From the NCBI GenBank assembly GCA_012517325.1, contig JAAYVF010000121.1:1-33130 (forward strand): a stretch of 33,130 nucleotides of DNA, written 5' to 3'. The notes beneath the pieces were generated by a model that made no database searches, was not told the DNA's origin, and saw nothing but the letters and a program-made list of their open reading frames with translations. How positions within the stretch are numbered: position 1 is the first letter of the stretch; each line of letters opens with the position of its first letter. The stretch is from Myxococcales bacterium (GTDB lineage Bacteria; Lernaellota; Lernaellaia; Lernaellales; Lernaellaceae). The position numbers and the translations under genes were made by a program. Below are positions 25,176 through 33,130 of the stretch, piece by piece.

Positions 25176-27505
25176 CGCGCACCTCCCTGATCCGCGGCTT
25201 GCCGCCGTTTTTCGACCCGATGGTAAAGATAGGATGCGCCGATCATCAGCAACCCGACCGCGAGAAAAGCGAAGATGCGATACAGCGGCGCCAGGTCGGC
25301 CATGTCGAGCAGAATCAACTTGAGCAGCGTGACGCCGATCAGTGCCAGCGCCGCCAAGCGGAGACCGCGCCACTTGTACTGGAAGCCGCCGATCAGCAGG
25401 GCGATCGCGTAAAGCCCCCAGGCGATCGAAAGATAAACCTGCCCCAACCAGCCGCCGGCCTGCCGGTCCGCGTAAGTCTCGACCGGGTAGGAATAGACCT
25501 CCAGACTGACGGCCAGCAGCAACATAAACAGCCCCACGATAAACAACCATTGCCGCAACGTGCCTTCCGCCTGCGAAAGGATTTCACGCTGCCGCCGCCC
25601 GGCGACCAGCGCCCAAGTCAACGCCGCCAGCACCGCGAGGTTGGAGGCGAAACGTCCGTTCAGGAAGATGAGGTAGCCTTCCGGTCCATTGACGTCGTAT
25701 TGCCGCACCGCCAGGATCCAGGCGATCAACAGGAAAAACAGCGCGCCGCCGCGAAGCGCCGCCGCGCGGCTCCGCCAGCCCCACCAGGTGTAAACCGCCG
25801 AACCGATCGCCCAGATCGCCGCCGCGACCGGCCAGACATAAGGACGCCAGGAGACGTTTTGCGCCTGGCGGAGGTAGATGATCCAGGAACCGATTTCCTC
25901 GTGCAGCAGCCCCAGCAGCAACAAACCGCCGGCGAGCGCCGCGGCCAGGCGGAACCCCCGGTCGGTCTTCGTGCCCGCGTCGCGAAAACGCTGGTGGATG
26001 AAAACGAGCGCGAAGGCCGCCAGGGGCACGCTGACCGCGCCCGCGAACGGCCGGTTGAAAAACAAGGTGAAAAAACGCGCGTGCAGCGGCAAATATTCGA
26101 AAAGCAGCCGCAGGGCGGCAATGGCCACAATCACGGCGCCGCCGACGCGCACCGGCAGATAGCGGTAGCGATAGCCCAGGTACAGCAGCACCGGGCCTTC
26201 AATCGCCCAGGCCAGCGTGATGCCGTGGACCCTCAGGTGCAGCGGCACGGCCAGGGTCAGAAAGGCCACGGCCAGCGAAACGAAGCCGAACAGCGCCTTG
26301 GCGTCGGTCGCGACGCGCCGCCGCACGAGGATGCCCAGCGCGAGATAGCAGGCCGCCATGAACAGCGCCACGAAGCCCAGGACGTAACCGTGTTCGTAAT
26401 TCAAAATCGCGTAGGCAAAGCCGAACACTGCCAAGGCGTTGGCCAACGCCATCAGAAATCGTTCCATCACCACCGGAGTTCCCTGCCGCAAGTGGTAGAC
26501 GAACGGCAGCGGCAGGAAGATCAGGTAAAACGCGCCGAGCCAGGCGGTCGCGGGCAGCCAGGCGGGATAATCGAAAAACTTCGCGTACCACCCCCCGAAC
26601 AGCGCCATCGTCCCGACGAACGAAAGGATGTCGAGAACCCGCCAGCGGCGAAAAAAGGCCACGCCGAGCACGGCCAGGTCGAGCAGGGCCAGGTAGCCGA
26701 ACAACGCGTCGCGCGCGTCGACGCCGGTGGAAACGAGCACCGGCGCCAGAAAAGCACCAAGGATCGCCAGCACGGCGATCGGCTGCGCGTTGCGCAACAC
26801 CGCCAGCGTCATCCCGAGCGCGGCGATCAGCACGAGGGCGACAAAAGCCAGCGACTGCGGAATCAATTGGTAAAAGCCGTGCGCCGCGAACGCCGATAAA
26901 AAGAGGATCGCCAGCCCGAGCCCCAGGAGGCCCTGGCCGAGCGCGACCATCTCGCGGCGGAGACGCTGATCGCCGACGACGAGCAACACGATACCCGCGA
27001 CCAGGCCCAGGCCGACACGCGCGGTCGGCCCCAGCCAACCGCTGTCGAAGGCGTACTTGATGAAGAATCCCGCCGCCAGAAACAACACCACCGCGCCGAC
27101 GTAGGTCATCCAGCGCTTGCCGATCATCCCCTCGAGATCGGTCCAGGGTTCCTTCGCGGCCGGTTTTTCCGACGCGGGTTTTTCCGGCGCCGGAGGCGGC
27201 GGCGGGGGCGGCCCGGCCGCCGGTGCGACGGGAATCGCCGGCGGGACGGCAACCGCGACGATTGGCGGCGCTGTGGCGGGCTTGATCTCCGGCGGCGCGA
27301 CCGGGCGCGGTTCCGGAGGCGCGGCTGCCGGCGGTTGCGCCTCTGGCGCCAGGCGTTGATTCAGTAGTTGTAGGTTCTTTTCGAGTTTTTCGATCCGCAG
27401 ATTCAGCCGGCTCGTTTTACTCCAGGCCGCCAGGCCGGCGAACGCGCCAACGATCACCACCAGCCCGAGAAAAAGACCCAGCAAGCCGAGTCCGAGCTCC
27501 ATCAT
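25172..27505 (-). CDS. DUF2339 family polytopic membrane protein
   Basis: A very hydrophobic protein of 777 residues with about twenty transmembrane helices. The N-terminus has one helix (LGLLGLFLGLVVIVGAFAGL), a short coiled coil (LRIEKLEKNLQLLNQRL), and a Pro/Ala-rich linker to about residue 130. Then come EPWTDLEGMIGKRWMTYVGAVV and GWLGPTARVGLGLVAG, typical of DUF2339, a family known only from sequence and often paired with DUF3999. The start could be the ATG at 27505 or the next codon. Function is unknown; it is the first gene of the operon and faces the lipoprotein gene across 170 bases. Confidence 0.87.
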   Translation of the reverse strand: MMELGLGLLGLFLGLVVIVGAFAGLAAWSKTSRLNLRIEKLEKNLQLLNQRLAPEAQPPAAAPPEPRPVAPPEIKPATAPPIVAVAVPPAIPVAPAAGPPPPPPPAPEKPASEKPAAKEPWTDLEGMIGKRWMTYVGAVVLFLAAGFFIKYAFDSGWLGPTARVGLGLVAGIVLLVVGDQRLRREMVALGQGLLGLGLAILFLSAFAAHGFYQLIPQSLAFVALVLIAALGMTLAVLRNAQPIAVLAILGAFLAPVLVSTGVDARDALFGYLALLDLAVLGVAFFRRWRVLDILSFVGTMALFGGWYAKFFDYPAWLPATAWLGAFYLIFLPLPFVYHLRQGTPVVMERFLMALANALAVFGFAYAILNYEHGYVLGFVALFMAACYLALGILVRRRVATDAKALFGFVSLAVAFLTLAVPLHLRVHGITLAWAIEGPVLLYLGYRYRYLPVRVGGAVIVAIAALRLLFEYLPLHARFFTLFFNRPFAGAVSVPLAAFALVFIHQRFRDAGTKTDRGFRLAAALAGGLLLLGLLHEEIGSWIIYLRQAQNVSWRPYVWPVAAAIWAIGSAVYTWWGWRSRAAALRGGALFFLLIAWILAVRQYDVNGPEGYLIFLNGRFASNLAVLAALTWALVAGRRQREILSQAEGTLRQWLFIVGLFMLLLAVSLEVYSYPVETYADRQAGGWLGQVYLSIAWGLYAIALLIGGFQYKWRGLRLAALALIGVTLLKLILLDMADLAPLYRIFAFLAVGLLMIGASYLYHRVEKRRQAADQGGAR

Positions 27506-27675
27506 GGCCTTCGTTTCTCCCGCGAGCCGTCGCCACGGCGGTTTTCCCGCGCCTCAAAAGCCTATTTTTCACTGCGCGAAGGTTTTTGAATCGACAGAAT
27601 CCATAGTATGATATTTATCGCTCGGCTGGCAAACAGTCGCGGCAATGATTCGGCCGTGGAAAAAGGGATGCGCCG

Positions 27676-29886
27676 ATGAACAAGACAATCCGGTTTCTCT
27701 TCATCCTGACGCTGCTGGCCGCCGGGTTATTCGGTTGCGCCGGCGGCGACGACGATGACCCCGGATCAAGTCCGGGGCAGGCTCAAGATGATGACGACGA
27801 CAACCAAGCCGACGACGACAGCCCGACGCCGTCGCCGACCCGAACCGTGTCGATCCTCGTGCCGGCCGACGCGCCGGAAGCCGCGCGGATCGCTGCGAAC
27901 GACGCCGCGGAACTGCTCGACCGGGTGCCGACGCTGCGCGTGCTGGTGGGCGAATCGCTGGCCGCCGACGGGCAAACGATCAACATCGTCGTGGGCGATC
28001 CGGGCATCCTTCATTCGGCCTTCACCGACACCGAACTGGCGGCGATGACCGCCGAGTCGTTCCGGTTGCGTCGCACCGTGCTGGACGGGGCGATTGTCTA
28101 TGCGATCGCGGGCGCCGATCCGCGCGGTCTGCAATACGGGCTGTACGACCTGCTCGAAATCCTCGGCTTCCGCTTCTTCCACCCCGAGCAGACCTACGTG
28201 CCTGACGAAGCGACGCTCGTCTGGCCGGAGGAACTCGACATCTTCGAGGCGCCCGACTGGCCGCGGCGCGGTTTCCACGTGCACACGATGCACCCCATCG
28301 AGGCGTCCGAGTTTCTGCTGGTCGCCTCGCCGCGCAACCTGACCTACGCCAAACACCTGATCGATTGGCTGGTGCGCAACAAGCAGAATTACTGGCAGTT
28401 CGAACTGCTGCGGACGGTCGATTACGACGCGATGGCGCCGTATTTCCAGGCGCTGGTCGACTACAGCCACGCCCGCCAGACCGACGCCGGCCTCGTGGTG
28501 ACCTGGGTCTTTCAGCAACAGAAAGCCTGGAAGCTGCTGCCCAACCCTTACACCGAGCAGCGCGCGCACCTCGAGGAACGGCTCGCGCAGATCATGCAGG
28601 TGAACTGGGACCACCTCAACCTCGAAATGGGCAGCACCGAATTCACCCAGGTCCAGGACACGCTCCAAGTCGCCTGGATGAACGACACCGTGGAGTACCT
28701 GGCAGCCAATTATCCGGCCACCGAAGCCTCGGTGAAGGTTCACTGCTCCAGCGAGCAGACCGCGCCGAACTACGGCGACATCAATTTCAATTACCTCGCC
28801 CAGGTCGCCGACCAGCGCCTGGGCATCTACCCGCACACAGTGATGTATTACGGCTTCCAGGGGCCCGCGCCGGTCTACGGCAACAAGAATTTCGACGAGC
28901 TATACGACTGGATGCTTTCGATGATCGACGGCGTACGCAAAGTCTATTACTACCCGGAATCGGCCTATTGGTGCTCGTTCGACATCGACGTGCCCCTCTT
29001 CCTGCCCGTGTACCTCTACAACCGCTGGCGCGACATCGCGCTGCTCGCCGATAAAAACCTCGACGGCCACGTGACGTTCACCTCGGGGCACGAATGGGGC
29101 TACTGGCTGACCGACTGGGCGATCGGCCGCTTTCTTTGGGATTCCACCCAGGACTGGACCGACGCCCTCGCCGACTTCACCGTCATTTTCGGCGACGCCG
29201 CGCCCCAACTGACCGAGGCCCTGCGCCAATTGACTTTGCTGCAGCAGAAAGCGCTGATCGATCAGAACCTCGCCAGTTATCTGGCGGGCGAGGACACCTG
29301 GGACGAACTGGGATATCTCTTCGGCAGTACGACCCATCCGCAACCGGTGACTTTCGCCGAACTGTATCGCCTGTCCGCCGCCGACCTGAACCGGTTCGAG
29401 ACCAAGGTCGTGGGCAATCTCGAGCAAATGCGCGACCGGCTGACCGACCTGGTGGCCCTGGTCGAAACCGCGCGCGCGGACGTGCCGTCCGCCGCGTTGC
29501 CGTGGTACGAGGAACTGGCCGACGGTTTCGCGGTCGATTTCTACCGCGCCGGGCACGCCTACCATCTGTACGCCGGCGCGGGGGCCCGCCGCTTTCACGA
29601 ACTGGGTCTGGCCGCCGACGGCGAGGCGGTCGCGCAGGATCATTTCGGCAAGGCGCGCGCGATCAAGCAATTTTTTCTGGCGGCCCAGGAACGCCGGGAG
29701 GCCCATTACCGCTATCCGCTCGATTATTCGATCGGCTGGGAGCGCAGCGTCACGTCCTACGACTTCCACTACCTTTACCAGGCCGCGACGGGCTACTGGT
29801 ACGAGCGCTACGAAAAACAGGCCATCGACAAGGATTTCAACCCGCTACTGATGAACCTGATCGACCCGATGTGGTTCTTCTTTTAA
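27676..29886 (+). CDS. Glycoside-hydrolase-like lipoprotein with Asp-rich linker (GH67N/DUF4838-type)
   Basis: A lipoprotein signal peptide ends with LFGC, making Cys21 the lipidation site. An Asp-, Pro- and Ser-rich linker to about residue 55 follows. Residues 56-180 read as the alpha/beta domain found ahead of the barrel in GH20 and GH67 enzymes (ARIAANDAAELL, INIVVGDPG, GLQYGLYDLLEILGFRFFHPEQ). The rest suggests a TIM-barrel (WPRRGFHVHTMHP, LIDWLVRNKQNYWQF, VMYYGFQGPAP, FTSGHEWGYW) and a helical C-terminal part. Domains of this layout include DUF4838 and alpha-glucuronidase relatives. I cannot point to the catalytic residues, so activity is open. The ATG is preceded by a weak ribosome site. 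It is the first gene on the plus strand after the divergent gap. Confidence 0.75.
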   Translation: MNKTIRFLFILTLLAAGLFGCAGGDDDDPGSSPGQAQDDDDDNQADDDSPTPSPTRTVSILVPADAPEAARIAANDAAELLDRVPTLRVLVGESLAADGQTINIVVGDPGILHSAFTDTELAAMTAESFRLRRTVLDGAIVYAIAGADPRGLQYGLYDLLEILGFRFFHPEQTYVPDEATLVWPEELDIFEAPDWPRRGFHVHTMHPIEASEFLLVASPRNLTYAKHLIDWLVRNKQNYWQFELLRTVDYDAMAPYFQALVDYSHARQTDAGLVVTWVFQQQKAWKLLPNPYTEQRAHLEERLAQIMQVNWDHLNLEMGSTEFTQVQDTLQVAWMNDTVEYLAANYPATEASVKVHCSSEQTAPNYGDINFNYLAQVADQRLGIYPHTVMYYGFQGPAPVYGNKNFDELYDWMLSMIDGVRKVYYYPESAYWCSFDIDVPLFLPVYLYNRWRDIALLADKNLDGHVTFTSGHEWGYWLTDWAIGRFLWDSTQDWTDALADFTVIFGDAAPQLTEALRQLTLLQQKALIDQNLASYLAGEDTWDELGYLFGSTTHPQPVTFAELYRLSAADLNRFETKVVGNLEQMRDRLTDLVALVETARADVPSAALPWYEELADGFAVDFYRAGHAYHLYAGAGARRFHELGLAADGEAVAQDHFGKARAIKQFFLAAQERREAHYRYPLDYSIGWERSVTSYDFHYLYQAATGYWYERYEKQAIDKDFNPLLMNLIDPMWFFF

Positions 29887-29907
29887 TCGCGCCCCTTCAT
29901 TTTTTGC

Positions 29908-29936
29908 TTGTTTCGCCGGACCGGGTCGGAAATAAT
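29908..29936 (+). promoter_or_regulatory. Predicted promoter of the citrate synthase operon
   Basis: TTGTTT (29908-29913) and AATAAT (29931-29936) are 17 bases apart; both boxes match the consensus at four or more positions. The start point would be about 80 bases before the citrate synthase ATG. No terminator separates it from the lipoprotein gene, so read-through is possible. Confidence 0.35.
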
Positions 29937-30022
29937 TGGTTCCTTCGGCTCGTGCAACGAAACCAACATCAATTAAACCGGCGCGCCGCGACGAAGGCCG
30001 TCGCCGTGCCTGGAGGTGGCCC

Positions 30023-31195
30023 ATGACCAATCCTCAGGTTCCGCCCCCCGACGGTTCCGAATACCGACCCGGTTTGGAAGGCGTCGTCGCGTCCCGTTCC
30101 AGCATTTCTTACGTGGACGGCGAAAACGGCGTCCTCGAGTATCGCGGCATCGACATCCGCGAGCTCACGGCCCACAGCACCTTCGAGGAAACCACCTTCC
30201 TGCTGTTGTACAACCACCTGCCCGACCACCGGGAACTGGCGCAGTTCACCACGCTGATGGCCCGGCAGCGCGTGCTGCCGCACGCCGTGCGCGAGGCGAT
30301 CCACAACTTCCCGGTGAGCATGCATCCGATGGTGGCGCTGCAGGCCGGCATCGCGATGCTGGCGGGCGACGATTACTTCGCCGACGAAATCGGCACCCAG
30401 CGCAACAACATCAAGCGTTGCTCGTCGGTCGTCGCCAAGGTGCCCTCGCTTGTCGCGGCCTTCGAACGCCACCGCAACGGCGAGGAGCCGATGCCGGCGC
30501 AATCGAAATACAGCCATGCCGAAAACTTCCTGTTCATGATGACCGGCGTCCAACCCCACCCGGAAGCGGCGCGGGTGTTCGACAAACTGCTGATCATGCA
30601 CGCCGACCATTCGACCAACGCCTCGACCTTCACCTGCCGGGTCATCGGGTCGACGCTGGGCAACATCTATTCGTCGATCTCGGGCGCGGTCGGCGCGCTC
30701 AGCGGGCCGTTGCACGGCGGGGCCAACGAGCGCGTGCTGCGCATGCTCTACAGCATCGGTTCGCCGGACAACGTCGAGGCGTTCGTCGATGAGCAGATCG
30801 CCACCGGCAACAAGATCATGGGCATCGGGCACCGGATCTACAAAACCAAGGATCCGCGCGCCGAATTGCTGCAGGAAGTGATCCCCCGGCTGTTGGAAAT
30901 CCAGGGCGGCGAGGAAAAACAAACGTTGTACCAGACCGCGTTGCGCCTCGAGGAAGTCGTCAACCAGCGTCTGGGACAGAAGAAGCTCTATCCGAACGTC
31001 GATTTCTATTCGGGCATCGTGCTGGAAATCCTCGGCGTGCCGTCCGACCTGTTCACCACCGTGTTCGCCTTGTCCCGCGTCGCCGGCTGGTGCGCGCATT
31101 GGGTCGAGCAGGTTTCGGCCAACCGGATTTTCCGGCCGAAGCAGGAATACATCGGCGATCATCACCGGCCCTACGTGCCGATGGAGCGTCGCTGA
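30023..31195 (+). CDS. gltA: Citrate synthase
   Basis: Citrate synthase condenses oxaloacetate and acetyl-CoA, the entry step of the TCA cycle. The protein opens with GLEGVVASRSSISYVDGENGVLEYRGIDI. The catalytic residues are visible: His in MHADHSTNAST, His in GPLHGGANE, and Asp in NVDFYSG. GHRIYKTKDPRA is the CoA-binding loop. At 390 residues it has the size of the short bacterial type rather than the longer, NADH-regulated E. coli type. I start at the ATG at 30023 with GGAGG six bases ahead; a longer frame exists from 29936 but would read through the leader. Isocitrate dehydrogenase follows after one base. Confidence 0.96.
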   Translation: MTNPQVPPPDGSEYRPGLEGVVASRSSISYVDGENGVLEYRGIDIRELTAHSTFEETTFLLLYNHLPDHRELAQFTTLMARQRVLPHAVREAIHNFPVSMHPMVALQAGIAMLAGDDYFADEIGTQRNNIKRCSSVVAKVPSLVAAFERHRNGEEPMPAQSKYSHAENFLFMMTGVQPHPEAARVFDKLLIMHADHSTNASTFTCRVIGSTLGNIYSSISGAVGALSGPLHGGANERVLRMLYSIGSPDNVEAFVDEQIATGNKIMGIGHRIYKTKDPRAELLQEVIPRLLEIQGGEEKQTLYQTALRLEEVVNQRLGQKKLYPNVDFYSGIVLEILGVPSDLFTTVFALSRVAGWCAHWVEQVSANRIFRPKQEYIGDHHRPYVPMERR

Positions 31196-31196
31196 A

Positions 31197-32459
31197 ATGA
31201 CCCCGCGCTTCGCTAAGCTCACGCCGCCCGCCGGTGAGGCGATCGCCTACGGTCCGGCCGGCATTCGGGTGCCGACGCGGCCGATCGTGCCGTTCATCCG
31301 CGGCGACGGCATCGGCCCGGAAATCTGGGAAGCAACCCGGGCGGCGGTCGAGGCCGCCGTCGCGCAAGCATACGGCGACGGACGCGCGCTGGTCTGGTTC
31401 GAGGTCTATGCCGGCGCGGCGGCCGCCGCGGTTTACGGCCCGAACGTCGTTCTGCCCGACGACTCCCTCGCCGCGATCCGGCACTACAAGGCGGCGATCA
31501 AGGGCCCGGTGGAAACGCCGGTCGGCGGCGGCATCCGGTCGGTCAACGTCGCGCTGCGGCAGGCGCTGGATTTGTACGCCAACGTGCGGCCGGTGCGGTA
31601 TCTGCCCGGCTTGCCCTCGCCGCTCAAGGCGCCGGAAAAAGTGGACCTGGTGATCTTTCGCGAAAACACCGAGGACGTGTACGCGGGCATCGAATGGGCC
31701 GCCGGCTCGCCCGAGGCGCAGGCGCTCATCGCCCACCTGAATCAACACTACCTGGCCGGCCGCGAACCGCTGTCGCCGGAGGCCGCGATCGGCCTCAAGC
31801 CGATGACCCGCCGCGCCTGCGAACGCCTCGTCCGCCGCGCCGTGGCCTTCGCCCTGGCCGCCGGGTATCCGTCGGTCACCCTGGTGCACAAGGGCAACAT
31901 CATGAAATTCACCGAGGGCGGGTTCGTGGAATGGGGTTACGAACTGGCCCGCGCGGAATTCGGCGAACGCACCCTCACCCGCGCCGAACTGACCGGCGCT
32001 TTGCCCTCCGGCAAGGTGCTGATCAAGGACCGGATCGCCGACGCGATGTTCCAGGACCTGATCCTGCACCCCGAGGAACACGCGGTCGTCGCCACGACCA
32101 ACCTCAACGGCGATTACCTGTCCGACGCCGCCGCCGCGCTGGTCGGCGGGCTCGGCTTCGCCGCCGGCGCGAACCTCGGCGACGAACTGGCGGTGTTCGA
32201 GGCGGTGCACGGCACGGCGCCCGACCTGGCCTGCCGCGACGTGGCCAATCCCAGCTCGCTCATCCTGACGGCTTACGAATTGCTGCGGCACCTGGGTTGG
32301 ACGGAGGCGGCGGAACTGCTGCTTGGCGCTTTACGGACGGTCATCGGCAAGGGCTGGGTGACGGCGGACGTCGCCTGCTGGTTGCCGAACGTGGTGCCGT
32401 TGTCCTGTTCGGAATTCGCGGCGTCGGTCGTCGAGGAGATTCGCGCCGCGGGCGCCTGA
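31197..32459 (+). CDS. icd: Isocitrate dehydrogenase, predicted NAD-dependent
   Basis: The enzyme oxidises isocitrate to 2-oxoglutarate and CO2. It aligns closely with E. coli Icd: SVNVALRQALDLY with the substrate-binding Ser, RENTEDVYAGIEW, HKGNIMKFTEGGF, LIKDRIADAMFQ, TTNLNGDYLSDA and FEAVHGTAPD. The residues that set coenzyme choice differ: Asp343, Leu344, Ala350, Ala390 and Cys394 replace the E. coli Lys344, Tyr345, Val351, Tyr391 and Arg395 that bind the NADP phosphate. The Asp and Ala are those known for NAD-dependent relatives. The length of 420 residues is normal. It forms an operon with citrate synthase and ends 11 bases before the convergent gene. Confidence 0.94.
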   Translation: MTPRFAKLTPPAGEAIAYGPAGIRVPTRPIVPFIRGDGIGPEIWEATRAAVEAAVAQAYGDGRALVWFEVYAGAAAAAVYGPNVVLPDDSLAAIRHYKAAIKGPVETPVGGGIRSVNVALRQALDLYANVRPVRYLPGLPSPLKAPEKVDLVIFRENTEDVYAGIEWAAGSPEAQALIAHLNQHYLAGREPLSPEAAIGLKPMTRRACERLVRRAVAFALAAGYPSVTLVHKGNIMKFTEGGFVEWGYELARAEFGERTLTRAELTGALPSGKVLIKDRIADAMFQDLILHPEEHAVVATTNLNGDYLSDAAAALVGGLGFAAGANLGDELAVFEAVHGTAPDLACRDVANPSSLILTAYELLRHLGWTEAAELLLGALRTVIGKGWVTADVACWLPNVVPLSCSEFAASVVEEIRAAGA

Positions 32460-32470
32460 ACGCTTTTCGC

Positions 32471-32884
32471 TCAACCGCCTTTTGCGATGAGCGCCTTGGC
32501 CGACGCGCCGGAGAGGTAGAAACCGCGGCGCCGGGTCATCTCTTCCATCCGGGTCTGATCCGGGAAATGCTTGCGAAATTTTTCAAAGATGAAATCGAAC
32601 TCGCTCTCGGGGAAATAACGGGTGACGATGCGGCCCACCTCGCCGATATCGAGGTAGCGGAAGCGGATTTCGATCACCGCCTCGGCCGGTTCCTTGTCGT
32701 GGGTCGGCGCGTAAAATTCCTCGGCCACCCACATCGACAGCCGCGGATCCTTGATGTGCATCTGGTGAACGCGCTCCATCAGGAACCGCCACATCTGAAA
32801 AATCTCCGCCGGAACGTAGCGCGTCTCGCCCGACTTTTTCGGATCTTTCGACAGACTGCACCGGATCATTTCCACCATTTCCAT
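32471..32884 (-). CDS. Hypothetical protein, 137 residues
   Basis: I do not recognise the family. The protein is soluble and mixed-charge, with no signal or transmembrane helix. It contains VPAEIFQMWRFLMERVHQMHI, then an acidic beta-rich segment (AVIEIRFRYLDIGEVGRIV), and ends GFYLSGASAKALIAKGG. The ATG at 32884 is chosen because GGGAG lies seven bases ahead; a longer frame runs to 32950. Codon use resembles the neighbours, with G or C at most third positions. It converges on icd and lies beside the insertion sequence. Confidence 0.7.
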   Translation of the reverse strand: MEMVEMIRCSLSKDPKKSGETRYVPAEIFQMWRFLMERVHQMHIKDPRLSMWVAEEFYAPTHDKEPAEAVIEIRFRYLDIGEVGRIVTRYFPESEFDFIFEKFRKHFPDQTRMEEMTRRRGFYLSGASAKALIAKGG

Positions 32885-33000
32885 TGCGCGTCTCCCTTTT
32901 CCCTTGCCCTGTGCTTTTTTCGCCGCCGCCGGTCTCGCTTCTCGGCGCAAAATAGCAAATTCGTTCCGGTGGCGCTAGATCGGCTTTTTCCGGTGTATTA

Positions 33001-33046
33001 GCTTAGCGACTTTGTCCCCTGTAACTGCTTAGCGATTATGTCCCCC
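33001..33046 (+). repeat. Direct repeats at the insertion-sequence end
   Basis: Two 20-base units at 33001-33020 and 33027-33046 match at 17 of 20 positions and are separated by six bases. Short tandem motifs like these at an element end often bind the transposase. The second unit runs directly into the transposase ATG. Confidence 0.6.
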
Positions 33047-33130
33047 ATGAAGAAGGACATGATTTCGATGACTCCCAAGGAGTTACAGCGGATGAGGTTG
33101 CTGGTCTGCGTCCTGGAGGGGCAGCTGCCC
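33047..33130 (+). CDS. Transposase N-terminus (partial)
   Basis: Only the first 28 codons are in the window. The peptide opens MKKDMISMTPKELQRMRLL and ends at VLEGQLP. This matches the start of ISNCY-family (IS1202 group) transposases, where a KELxRLxVLxxVxxGxLT-like segment leads into a helix-turn-helix that binds the element ends. The gene continues beyond 33130. The short overlap limits certainty; a different helix-turn-helix transposase or integrase is possible. Confidence 0.6.
   Translation, partial: MKKDMISMTPKELQRMRLLVCVLEGQLP

Larger units (their letters stand above)
32993..33130 (+). mobile_element. Left end of an insertion sequence (ISNCY/IS1202-like), cut by the window
   Basis: The stretch begins with an AT-rich break in the GC-rich sequence, then two near-identical 20-base repeats containing TTAGCGA and TGTCCCC, then the start of a transposase. 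The exact terminus is not visible; I place it near TGTATTA at 32994. The right end and most of the transposase lie outside the window. Confidence 0.55.

Noticed and set aside
32443-32455. Short GCGCC/GGCGC hairpin at the end of icd, considered as a terminator
   Set aside because: It has only five pairs, lies inside the coding sequence, and the following T-run is short and distant.
1-33130. CRISPR arrays, tRNA and rRNA genes
   Set aside because: I saw no regularly spaced repeats beyond those listed, no tRNA-like cloverleaf with a TTCGA-type arm, and no rRNA sequence.

Overview
The window is about 33 kb of GC-rich bacterial chromosome, roughly 65% G+C by eye. It holds 23 complete genes and the first 28 codons of a transposase. 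Several features point to a Gram-negative bacterium with meso-diaminopimelate peptidoglycan. MurE carries the DNPR motif. There is a complete FtsQ-L-W-I-A-Z division set. One surface lipoprotein has an Asp-rich linker right after its lipobox. FtsI carries a C-terminal PASTA domain and there is a eukaryote-like Ser/Thr kinase. This mix fits the deltaproteobacterial radiation or a nearby candidate phylum (Lernaellota-like lineages use such Asp-rich linkers). The placement is an inference; no rRNA or other decisive marker is present.

Bases 1-401 hold no gene. They contain two REP-like palindromes inside a degenerate tandem repeat, and a strong terminator that closes the ftsZ operon. From 402 to 16336 the minus strand carries a nearly unbroken division and cell wall (dcw) cluster. 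In transcription order it is mraZ, rsmH, ftsL, ftsI, murE, murF, murD, ftsW, murC, murB, ddl, ftsQ, ftsA, ftsZ. Most junctions overlap by 1 to 14 bases or are separated by at most 30. The canonical neighbours mraY (between murF and murD) and murG (between ftsW and murC) are absent, and the flanking genes overlap, so nothing could be hidden there. The cluster starts from a sigma70-like promoter whose spacer holds two MraZ boxes.

Upstream of the dcw promoter, also on the minus strand, are a membrane-anchored Ser/Thr kinase and a Nudix hydrolase joined by a one-base overlap. Divergent from them on the plus strand are a metallo-beta-lactamase-fold hydrolase and coaBC (coenzyme A biosynthesis). 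Converging on coaBC are an M20 amidohydrolase and a DegT-family aminotransferase. The aminotransferase has its own promoter and terminator.

Between 23361 and 27505 the minus strand carries a three-gene envelope operon: a DUF2339 polytopic protein, a DUF3999 protein and a small four-helix membrane protein. Divergent from it is a large glycoside-hydrolase-like lipoprotein. It is followed by a two-gene TCA operon of citrate synthase and isocitrate dehydrogenase. The dehydrogenase has the residue pattern of an NAD-dependent enzyme. The window ends with a 137-residue protein of unknown function and the left end of an insertion sequence.
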